From C7867-002 sp964637485 (GTDB taxonomy: Bacteria; Patescibacteriota; Minisyncoccia; Phycocordibacterales; PALSA-1337), in NCBI GenBank assembly GCA_964637485.1, contig CAZWUU010000023.1:1-8782 (forward strand): a stretch of DNA of 8,782 nt, in the 5' to 3' direction. A model generated the notes under the pieces. The model did no database searches, was not told where the DNA came from, and saw only the letters and a list, made by a program, of their open reading frames with translations. The position numbers were made by a program, and so were the translations under genes. The stretch's first letter is position 1. Each line of letters starts with the position of its first letter. Positions 1 through 5,187 of the stretch are shown piece by piece.

Positions 1-274
1 GGCATTTAATCTCGAAGCTTATTTTAAATCAGGGTCTGGGAGATCCTTCATCAAAACACATTTTTCAAAATAAAACGCAGACCGTTGGTCGCTCTCGACC
101 ATACCAACTTGTCACGCCGAAGCCACGAAGTGGCGAAGGCGAGCTTCGCTTCGCTGTAGCCATACATAGTTCTATCCAAGAAGAAGACGACTGCGGGCAG
201 TGGTTATAATCATAAAGACTGTACCCTAGGCATGACTTCGAGAGCCGGTGGCCGGCTCGAATCTCACACGCCCC
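1..274 (-). ncRNA. ssrA: tmRNA (transfer-messenger RNA), 5' part, truncated by the window edge
   Basis: tmRNA rescues stalled ribosomes: it enters as an alanyl-tRNA mimic, then serves as mRNA for a degradation tag. Read on the minus strand from 274, the sequence begins GGGGCG and continues with GAGATTCGAG, then GTCATGCCTAGGG. These match the order and spacing of the conserved bacterial tmRNA 5' end (GGGGC, GGATTCGA, GCATGCCgAGG). The 3' tRNA-like half would lie beyond position 1. Strong hairpins follow downstream: a CGCC/GGCG stem around GCCAC/GTGGC (about 117-146, minus strand GAA/TTC-type internal loops) and a 6-bp TGGTCG/CGACCA stem (about 94-109), plausible pseudoknot or helix elements. 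I could not fix the tag reading frame: no frame near the expected resume point ends in a clear ALAA-type peptide. The identification rests on the 5' end alone. No good promoter is visible upstream (275-310). Confidence 0.72.
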
Positions 275-321
275 GTTTACTTCAAAACATTTTTACAAAC
301 AAACACCTTATTTGAGAGAAG

Positions 322-330
322 TGGTATAAT
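322..330 (+). promoter_or_regulatory. Extended -10 promoter, predicted leaderless start
   Basis: TGG followed by a perfect TATAAT (325-330), an extended -10 element. The ATG at 337 lies 6 nt after the box, so the predicted transcription start coincides with the start codon. No -35 box is evident at the normal spacing, and no ribosome binding site precedes the ATG. Confidence 0.7.
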
Positions 331-336
331 ATTTTC

Positions 337-801
337 ATGGCTACAGAAGCACAGATCTCTTGGCACGCTCCGACACACATTCATAGAGAAAGAAAAAACG
401 ACTGGTACTGGGCAGTCGGCATAGTCACTCTTGCCATAGCAGCAGTCTGCTTTATGTTCGGGCAAATGATCACAGGTCTCTTTGTCGTGATAGCTGTCAT
501 TACACTTGTCTTACACGCCTCGCGGCCCCCTGAAACTATTTATCATGAAATAAATGATCGCGGAATCGTCCATGGAGATGTGTTCTATTCGTTTACAAAC
601 CTAGAGTCGTTTTGGATTCCACACGATCCTTCAGAAAAGAAGATTCTTTTGAAAAGCAGGAGGATGTTCTCTCCCCTTCTCGTAATTCATATTGAGGAAA
701 CGGACCCAGAAGAAGTCAGAAAAGTATTGCTGAAATATATAACAGAGGCAGAACATCGAGAGCCGACGCTGAAGAAGTTTCTTGAATGGGTGGGGTTCTA
801 A
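337..801 (+). CDS. Hypothetical membrane protein with two transmembrane helices
   Basis: A 154-residue protein of unknown function. Residues 1-22 are polar, followed by two adjacent hydrophobic helices (about 23-41 and 44-60) with a very short turn between them, then a soluble domain of about 90 residues with alternating beta-like and charged segments, ending in EPTLKKFLEWVGF. The hairpin anchor plus a cytoplasmic domain resembles small conserved proteins common in CPR genomes, possibly with a PH-like fold; this is an impression, not a family assignment. The start at 337 is supported by the -10 box 6 nt upstream. The gene is monocistronic: a strong terminator follows 12 nt after the stop, and the next gene converges on it. 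Confidence 0.75.
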   Translation: MATEAQISWHAPTHIHRERKNDWYWAVGIVTLAIAAVCFMFGQMITGLFVVIAVITLVLHASRPPETIYHEINDRGIVHGDVFYSFTNLESFWIPHDPSEKKILLKSRRMFSPLLVIHIEETDPEEVRKVLLKYITEAEHREPTLKKFLEWVGF

Positions 802-813
802 TAATAAAAATCT

Positions 814-839
814 AACCCGTCCTTTAGGGACGGGTTTTT
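814..839. terminator. Bidirectional intrinsic terminator between convergent genes
   Basis: Stem AACCCGTCC / GGACGGGTT (9 bp, loop TTTAG) followed by TTTTTC on the plus strand. The reverse strand has GATTTTTATT after the same stem. It ends the gene at 337-801. Its far edge touches the stop codon (839-841) of the opposing gene, so it probably serves both. Confidence 0.88.
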
Positions 840-1177
840 CATTTTCGACCGACGGCGAGGTCGTAATTCACATGGTAGACATACTCATCTACCATCCTGA
901 GCAATGATCCATAGAAGTAGATGTAGTACAAAAACAGACAGAGTATCGTTGCAAAAATCTTTCGCCACCAGATGTCGTAGAAAATGTTCACGTATTCGTA
1001 TATCGCAAACAACGCGACAAAGCTGGCTAGCATGAAGAGTATCTGCAATGAGACGTTCTTCGGTGTGGCCAGAGAATTCTTGATGAGCGTCATAACCTCG
1101 CAAAAAGCCAATACTACGGAAAGTACGGCTGAAATGAGTAGTACTGAAATCAAAAAGATCGAACTGATAATAGTCAT
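839..1177 (-). CDS. Hypothetical three-helix membrane protein
   Basis: A 112-residue, strongly hydrophobic protein not assigned to a family. With the ATG at 1177 as start, helices lie at about residues 3-27, 43-61 and 73-91, with short charged links between them and a polar tail ending in VGRK. An upstream in-frame TTG at 1207 would add ten residues. I prefer the ATG because the likely -10 box (TATAAA, 1204-1199) overlaps that upstream extension and would place the transcript start near 1192, inside it. No Shine-Dalgarno sequence is present; the segment before the ATG is instead C-rich. The stop codon abuts the shared terminator. Topology is inferred from hydropathy by eye only. Confidence 0.6.
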   Translation of the reverse strand: MTIISSIFLISVLLISAVLSVVLAFCEVMTLIKNSLATPKNVSLQILFMLASFVALFAIYEYVNIFYDIWWRKIFATILCLFLYYIYFYGSLLRMVDEYVYHVNYDLAVGRK

Positions 1178-1198
1178 TTTGGGGAGGGTTCTGTGAAA

Positions 1199-1227
1199 TT
1201 TATACAATAGTTAAGACGAATTAGCAA
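1199..1227 (-). promoter_or_regulatory. Putative promoter for the three-helix membrane protein
   Basis: On the minus strand, TTGCTA (1227-1222) and TATAAA (1204-1199) are 17 bp apart, fitting -35 and -10 boxes. The predicted leader to the ATG at 1177 is about 14 nt. Confidence 0.5.
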
Positions 1228-1264
1228 ATGTAAAAGCGCCAGTTATTTCAGTTTTTTGATCGGG

Positions 1265-1318
1265 TGCCCCCGCGAGGAATCGAATCTTACAGATTCAGTA
1301 CAGTCTTCGCGTCCTTCG
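1265..1318 (-). repeat. 163-bp repeat, distal copy, cut by assembly gap
   Basis: Identical over 54 nt to 1454-1507. The match begins at the base equivalent to the tRNA-Arg discriminator A73 (one extra flanking G also matches), so the array boundary coincides with the tRNA 3' end. It continues through the T-loop-like TTCGATT, as read on the minus strand, and runs into the N gap. Confidence 0.92.
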
Positions 1319-1418
1319 NNNNNNNNNNNNNNNNNNNNNNNNNNNNNNNNNNNNNNNNNNNNNNNNNNNNNNNNNNNNNNNNNNNNNNNNNNNNNNNNNN
1401 NNNNNNNNNNNNNNNNNN
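1319..1418. other. Assembly gap of exactly 100 N
   Basis: A round 100-N placeholder, so its real length is unknown. Comparison with the complete unit shows that 74 bp are missing if one copy is interrupted, or 74 bp plus multiples of 163 bp if the array was collapsed. Open reading frames crossing it are artefacts. Confidence 0.97.
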
Positions 1419-1581
1419 TGCTCGGGGCCACAAAATTCACTTCGTTCATTTTGTGCCCCCGCGAGGAATCGAATCTTACAGATTCAGTACAGTCTTCGCG
1501 TCCTTCGTCGTCCGCCCGAGGCGGACTACTCATGACATGCTCAGACTTTTCGCTTCCTCGACGCAAGGCACTAAAGTGCCT
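1419..1581 (-). repeat. Complete 163-bp tandem repeat unit with nested inverted repeats and a tRNA-Arg tail
   Basis: The period is 163 bp: 1454 aligns with 1617, and 1419 with 1582. On the minus strand, 20 nt of the tRNA-Arg 3' end (half of the T arm, the 3' acceptor strand and A73) occur in each unit. The segment 1454-1591 contains six complementary pairings that are all nested: 1455-1459 with 1587-1591; 1462-1468 with 1554-1560; a hairpin at 1471-1485; 1491-1495 with 1543-1547; a hairpin at 1510-1526; and a 10-bp palindrome at 1563-1584. Most junctions are 2 nt. A further hairpin (1592-1599 with 1611-1618) links unit to unit. There is no coding potential. It could be a structured RNA processed with the tRNA, or a DNA repeat. 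Confidence 0.88.
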
Positions 1582-1636
1582 TGCTCGGGGCCACAAAATT
1601 CACTTCGTTCATTTTGTGCCCCCGCGAGGAATCGAA
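1582..1636 (-). repeat. Third, partial copy of the 163-bp repeat, merging into tRNA-Arg
   Basis: Identical to 1419-1473 over 55 nt, then diverges within the T arm, where the real tRNA-Arg continues with CGAGG pairing in place of the repeat's unpaired TAAGA. The tRNA 3' end therefore doubles as the end of the array. The hairpin CACAAAAT / ATTTTGTG (1592-1618) starts within the last bases of the tRNA. Confidence 0.9.
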
Positions 1637-1688
1637 CCTCGATTGCAGGATCCGCAATCCTGCGTCCTATCCGTTGAACGACGAGGGC
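1617..1688 (-). tRNA. tRNA-Arg, anticodon GCG
   Basis: Cloverleaf on the minus strand: acceptor GCCCTCG / CGGGGGC (one T-G pair), D arm GTTC/GGAC, anticodon stem CAGGA/TCCTG with loop TTGCGGA, so the anticodon is GCG (Arg, CGC/CGU), 4-nt variable loop, T arm CGAGG-TTCGATT-CCTCG, and A73. CCA is not encoded. C35, G36 and an A after the GG of the D loop fit arginine identity. Most bacteria read CGN with an ACG anticodon edited to inosine, so G at position 34 is unusual. The tRNA starts 31 nt after the rpsT stop on the same strand, so co-transcription is likely. Its 3' end is embedded in the repeat array. Confidence 0.93.
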
Positions 1689-1719
1689 ATATGAAAAGAT
1701 TAGCACAATACGCGCTGAT

Positions 1720-1983
1720 CTAGGAGAGTTTGTTCAGAGAAGCAGATGCTCTGGATTTAAGTCTGGATGCTGTATTTGCCTTTATGTATCCGGTCTTTGC
1801 AGCCTTGTCCAATGACTTGTATACCACAGGCAACATCTTTACAGCTTCATCCTTTTTCTTGGCTTGAACGAGCTTTCTGAACTGCAAGATCTGGCTGTCC
1901 ACCTCTTTCTTGTGTCTAAGGTTGAAAACGCGCTTTTTCTTGGACGCTCGCAATGCTTTTTTTGCTGAAGAAGTGATAGGCAT
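1720..1983 (-). CDS. rpsT: 30S ribosomal protein S20
   Basis: S20 binds the 5' domain of 16S rRNA (and helix 44) early in 30S assembly. The 87-residue product has the family length and features: MPITSSAKKALRASKKKR with dense basic residues at the N-terminus, NLRHKKEV, a central helix of alternating K and hydrophobic residues, then the conserved LDKAAKTGYIKANTASRLKSR segment. The start is the only reasonable ATG. No Shine-Dalgarno sequence precedes it. The promoter is probably the extended -10 TGTGATAAT about 25 nt upstream, giving a short leader. tRNA-Arg follows 31 nt downstream on the same strand. In many bacteria rpsT lies near holA; here they are 6 kb apart. Confidence 0.95.
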   Translation of the reverse strand: MPITSSAKKALRASKKKRVFNLRHKKEVDSQILQFRKLVQAKKKDEAVKMLPVVYKSLDKAAKTGYIKANTASRLKSRASASLNKLS

Positions 1984-2007
1984 GATTTGATTTGAATGTA
2001 GGAAAAA

Positions 2008-2016
2008 ATTATCACA
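2008..2016 (-). promoter_or_regulatory. Extended -10 promoter for rpsT
   Basis: TGTGATAAT on the minus strand (TGn plus GATAAT, 2013-2008). The predicted start is near 2001, giving a leader of about 18 nt that contains TTCCTACATTCAAATC-type sequence and no Shine-Dalgarno motif. It sits back to back with the ruvA promoter in a 70-bp intergenic region. Confidence 0.55.
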
Positions 2017-2038
2017 TCGTGGCTAAAAAGTAAAGAAA

Positions 2039-2047
2039 TGCTATGAT
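2039..2047 (+). promoter_or_regulatory. Extended -10 promoter for ruvA, predicted leaderless
   Basis: TGC followed by TATGAT (2042-2047). The ruvA ATG starts at 2054, again 6 nt after the box, as for the gene at 337. No -35 box is recognisable. Confidence 0.65.
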
Positions 2048-2053
2048 TTCCTC

Positions 2054-2629
2054 ATGATTTCTCATATAAAAGGAGTTGTAGAGGTAATAGGCCCAAATCA
2101 CGCAATACTCGACGTTAACGGCGTAGGATATAAGATTTTTCTCACCTCGTCGGATACGCACGAACTGAAAATCGGCAAGAAAATGACTGTTTTTACATAT
2201 TTTTCGGTCAGAGAAGATTCGCAGGATCTCTACGGATTCCTGAATGAAAAAGATCGAGAAGTATTCGAACTACTCATCACCATTTCCGGCATCGGACCAA
2301 AATCTGCCATGAATATTCTTTCCCTATCATCTAGAGATAATCTGGTTGGCGCGATAAGAACAGGATCCGCCGCGCATCTCACCAAGATTTCCGGAATAGG
2401 CAGGAAAACCGCCGAGAAGATAGTGCTGGAATTGAGAGATAAGATAATATCTGTATCTAGTGATAGGACTCACGGGCATGACGCTCTGTCGAGTGATCTG
2501 GACGCAATAGAGGCATTGAAATCTCTCGGATACGACGCAGAAGAATCAAGAGAAGCTCTGAAAACGATAGACAAGGAAATAAAAGATGTAAGTGCAAAGG
2601 TCAAAGCGGCCCTTAAACTGCTCGGATAA
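2054..2629 (+). CDS. ruvA: Holliday junction branch migration complex subunit RuvA
   Basis: RuvA binds the four-way junction and loads the RuvB helicase during recombinational repair. The 191-residue length is normal. The N-terminal OB-fold (about 1-64) starts MISHIKGVVEVI and contains VNGVGYKIFL and FTYFSVREDSQDLYGF. Two helix-hairpin-helix motifs follow, ISGIGPKSAMNIL (77-89) and ISGIGRKTAEKIV (112-124). The C-terminal domain III (about 148-191), which contacts RuvB, has DAIEALKSLGYDAEES. All three domains are intact. The start is fixed by the conserved N-terminus and the -10 box 6 nt upstream. The next gene begins 4 nt after the stop, so the two form an operon. ruvB and ruvC are not in the window. 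Confidence 0.97.
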   Translation: MISHIKGVVEVIGPNHAILDVNGVGYKIFLTSSDTHELKIGKKMTVFTYFSVREDSQDLYGFLNEKDREVFELLITISGIGPKSAMNILSLSSRDNLVGAIRTGSAAHLTKISGIGRKTAEKIVLELRDKIISVSSDRTHGHDALSSDLDAIEALKSLGYDAEESREALKTIDKEIKDVSAKVKAALKLLG

Positions 2630-2633
2630 AATC

Positions 2634-3908
2634 ATGGACGAATTTTTTATCAAAATTAAAAAGTTAGTGCCAGATTCCCTGCTTGAATGGGTTCGACCGA
2701 TTTACCACTGGGGTATGGCATTTATAGGTGCAGTATTTTATAGATTCCCTTCGAAAAAAATAAATGTGATCGCTGTAACCGGAACAAAAGGAAAAAGTTC
2801 AACGACTGAAATACTGAATAAGATTTTGGAAACAGCGGGTTATAAGACCGCTCTGTCTAATACCATTCGATTCAAGGTCGGAAATGAAAGCCGACCAAAT
2901 CTCCACAAAATGAGTATGCCCGGCAGATTCACTCTGCAGAAATTACTTCGCCAGGCAGTCGACGAAAGATGTACTTATATGGTTATGGAAATGACATCTC
3001 AAGGATCCTTACTCTACAGGCATCACTTTATTCATCTTGATACTCTAATTTTTACAAACATTTCTCCGGAACACATAGAAGCCCATGGTTCATATGAGAA
3101 TTACTTACAGGCAAAATTAAACATCGCAAGATATATGTCTCATTCTTGCAAGAAAACAACACTGATAGTAAACAGCGACGATGCGGAACATAAGAAATTT
3201 CTGGCTTGCAAGACGGACAAGCAAATATTGTACTCTCTCAAACAAGTCGAGCCGTACCACATAAAGCCAAATGGTTTTTCTTTTACCTTGGATGGCCACA
3301 CAGTGAACTCCCCTCTTTCCGGAATATTCAACCTTTATAACACCCTATCGGCAATAACAGCGGCAAAGAATGAAGAGGTTGCAGACAAAATAATAATTAA
3401 AGCGGTTGAAAATCATTCTCTTATCCCTGGCAGAGTGGAAAAGATAGAATGCGGACAAGACTTCACTGTCGTCGTTGATTATGCTCACACACCTGATTCT
3501 CTGGAAAAAATCTACCGAGTATTCAGACCCGATCCTAAACTTGCCAGAGGCAATCGCATCATAGCTATTCTCGGAGGAACAGGGGGTGGCAGAGATAATT
3601 GGAAAAGGGTAAAAATGGGAGAGTTGGCTGACACATATTGCGATGAAATCATTCTTACCGATGAAGATCCATACGATGAAGATCCGAGAAAGATTGTCGA
3701 AGATGTTGCAAAAGGCATAACAAACAAAAAACCGCAGATAATAATGGACAGGAAGGAAGCCATTCATTCTGCTATAAATATGGCCCGAACCGATGACATC
3801 ATCATAATCACAGGAAAAGGCACAGACCCATATATTATGGGTCCTAATGGAACTAAAACCCCGTGGAGTGACTCTGAAATTGCGAGAAAAATTCTAAAGG
3901 AAATTTAG
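2634..3908 (+). CDS. MurE-like Mur ligase lacking the N-terminal domain (UDP-MurNAc-tripeptide synthetase-like)
   Basis: A cytoplasmic ATP-dependent amino acid ligase of peptidoglycan precursor synthesis, 424 residues. Motifs: P-loop GTKGKSST (50-57), MEMTSQGS (118-125), TNISPEHIEAHGSYENYLQAK (141-161, with K161 where the carbamylated lysine is expected), GIFNLYN (230-236), PGRVE (265-269), DYAHTPDSLE (282-291, typical of MurE), GTGGGRDNWKR (315-325) and GKGTDPY (394-400). The UDP-binding domain of about 90 residues found in classical MurE is missing; only about 47 residues, partly a hydrophobic helix (about 18-38), precede the P-loop. The DNPR substrate motif reads DEDPYDEDP (343-351), and GKGHE reads GKGTD, so the third amino acid cannot be predicted. 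The start at 2634 follows the ruvA stop by 4 nt; an earlier in-frame ATG inside ruvA gives only out-of-family residues. MurT is less likely because MurE-specific motifs are present. Confidence 0.88.
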   Translation: MDEFFIKIKKLVPDSLLEWVRPIYHWGMAFIGAVFYRFPSKKINVIAVTGTKGKSSTTEILNKILETAGYKTALSNTIRFKVGNESRPNLHKMSMPGRFTLQKLLRQAVDERCTYMVMEMTSQGSLLYRHHFIHLDTLIFTNISPEHIEAHGSYENYLQAKLNIARYMSHSCKKTTLIVNSDDAEHKKFLACKTDKQILYSLKQVEPYHIKPNGFSFTLDGHTVNSPLSGIFNLYNTLSAITAAKNEEVADKIIIKAVENHSLIPGRVEKIECGQDFTVVVDYAHTPDSLEKIYRVFRPDPKLARGNRIIAILGGTGGGRDNWKRVKMGELADTYCDEIILTDEDPYDEDPRKIVEDVAKGITNKKPQIIMDRKEAIHSAINMARTDDIIIITGKGTDPYIMGPNGTKTPWSDSEIARKILKEI

Positions 3909-5167
3909 TTTGAAGATTCTGAATATATCTTATTCAAGATTGCTCTAGTTTTCGGACCGACAAAACCGTCCTCACCTCTTATCTGATATTTATTTTGGAA
4001 TACTTCTAGCGACTTCTTGGTACAAGGACCGAACTTCCCAGTTCTGGGACATTCATTTTCATAATAGTTTTCTGGCGGGTATACCCCATCGAGAATCAAT
4101 GCTGTTTGCAGAGCAAAAACGTCATGAACGGAATCATCCTTTCCGTCGATATTCTGAGACCACGTATACGGCAAGAATGATGTGTCATATGTTTTACTCA
4201 TAGATGAACCACTGTAATCTTCGAAGAAACCTAAAAGACCTATGTATGTCTCATAAGCCAATTCTTTCAAGGTGACTGAGCGTATCTTGTCACCAAACTG
4301 AGGTTCATATATGTATCCGTATTCTATGAGCATACTTGCGGCATTGACCGAATTAAACGAGCCTACAGCGATAAGATCCCTCTCCTCTACCACTCCCTTA
4401 TCTTCTCCAGGCAAGTCAGATACGGCATTATATTTGTCTAATGTTCTGAATATCGTCTGCGCTAAAGCCTTCGTGGTCGTACTATTTTCATACTGTCTTT
4501 CAGGAACGTATATTGAGAAACCGGAATACTCTCCCGGAGAATTTTGATTGTATCTAGGATAATCATTGAAATGAATGTGTATGACAATATCAATATTGTT
4601 TTCGTTGGACCATTTATTGATGCCGTGAAGACGCAAGCCCACATCAGGTCTTGCATTCACATGATACACAGCTGGTTCCACTTTTGTCTTTGCGCCAATC
4701 TTTAAGAGTTTGTTGAATTCGTCCCTATGCGCCTTCGTCCACTCTACTATTTCTGACCAGTTTGATTTGAAGTAATAAGCAAACTCAGGACTCCAGTTTT
4801 TGCGATCTCTTGTAACAAAAACCTCGAATCTAGAATTTTGGGATATGAAGTTTTTGAGATACTCAGCCAACTCTACATTCATATCCCGTTCTTTCAGAGA
4901 ACCATACTCGGTGCCTCCGAAATCCGGCTCATGCCCTGGAACTATCAATATTCTTATATTTTTCTCTGCGCTATCGGTCGCAGAATTGTAGTTATTTTTT
5001 AGCTTATCGACTGTAACAGGATTTCGAGCGAGTATTACAGAAGCAACCTGTTCGCCTATATTATTTATATAACTGACGATACTCCCCATTTCTTGCGGAT
5101 ATGTAGTAACAGCCCAAGGAACTATGAAAACGATGACCGCAAGGAGCATGGCGAAATAATGTCGCAT
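3905..5167 (-). CDS. N-acetylmuramoyl-L-alanine amidase (Amidase_3) with C-terminal peptidoglycan-binding domain
   Basis: Predicted exported zinc amidase that cleaves the MurNAc to L-Ala bond in peptidoglycan; 420 residues. An N-terminal hydrophobic segment (about 5-22) is a signal peptide or anchor. The catalytic domain carries VPGHEPDFGGT (76-86, zinc H79), KERDMNVELA (92-101, zinc E93), IVIHIHFND (194-202, zinc H199) and MLIEYGYI (279-286, catalytic E282), matching the order in AmiA/B/C-type enzymes although each motif is diverged. A long insertion lies between the second and third motifs (about 110-190). Residues about 346-415 form a PG_binding_1 domain (VFALQTALILDGVY ... GKFGPCTKKSLEVFQ ... 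DGFVGPKTRAIL), with C373 and C382 inside an insertion. The stop codon overlaps the murE-like stop by 4 bp; the start is 19 bp from mutM, divergent. A division or turnover role is inferred. Confidence 0.9.
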   Translation of the reverse strand: MRHYFAMLLAVIVFIVPWAVTTYPQEMGSIVSYINNIGEQVASVILARNPVTVDKLKNNYNSATDSAEKNIRILIVPGHEPDFGGTEYGSLKERDMNVELAEYLKNFISQNSRFEVFVTRDRKNWSPEFAYYFKSNWSEIVEWTKAHRDEFNKLLKIGAKTKVEPAVYHVNARPDVGLRLHGINKWSNENNIDIVIHIHFNDYPRYNQNSPGEYSGFSIYVPERQYENSTTTKALAQTIFRTLDKYNAVSDLPGEDKGVVEERDLIAVGSFNSVNAASMLIEYGYIYEPQFGDKIRSVTLKELAYETYIGLLGFFEDYSGSSMSKTYDTSFLPYTWSQNIDGKDDSVHDVFALQTALILDGVYPPENYYENECPRTGKFGPCTKKSLEVFQNKYQIRGEDGFVGPKTRAILNKIYSESSN

Positions 5168-5170
5168 ATA

Positions 5171-5179
5171 TGCTAGATT
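5171..5179 (+). promoter_or_regulatory. Extended -10 promoter for mutM
   Basis: TGC followed by TAGATT (5174-5179), 7 nt before the mutM ATG, so the start point falls at or next to the start codon. It lies wholly within the 19-bp divergent spacer plus its edge, on top of the amidase -10 region. Confidence 0.5.
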
Positions 5180-5187
5180 TTATCACA
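5177..5187 (-). promoter_or_regulatory. -10 region for the amidase gene
   Basis: The minus strand reads TGTGATAAAAT, containing TAAAAT (5182-5177) and an extended TGT-GATAAA (5187-5179). The ATG at 5167 is 9-11 nt further on, giving a leader of at most about 5 nt. It overlaps the mutM -10 box and start codon, so the two polymerases cannot bind together. Confidence 0.45.

Noticed and set aside
275..310. Promoter for the tmRNA (minus-strand TGT-TTTGAA near 289-281)
   Set aside because: The position fits the 6-nt rule, but the hexamer is too far from consensus to annotate.
1205..1207. TTG start for the three-helix membrane protein
   Set aside because: It would sit in the predicted -10 box, upstream of the transcription start; the ATG at 1177 is a better choice.
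1265..1636. CRISPR array
   Set aside because: The 163-bp units are contiguous near-identical tandem copies, with no short repeats separated by unique spacers and no cas genes nearby.
1265..1688. Integrative element att sites at tRNA-Arg
   Set aside because: Direct repeats of the tRNA 3' end are typical of att sites, but no integrase or cargo lies between the copies and the spacing is only 163 bp. A past event cannot be excluded.
1243..1723. Long open frames on both strands across the repeat array and N run
   Set aside because: They translate the repeats, the tRNA-Arg and unknown bases, and have no protein-like composition or start signals.
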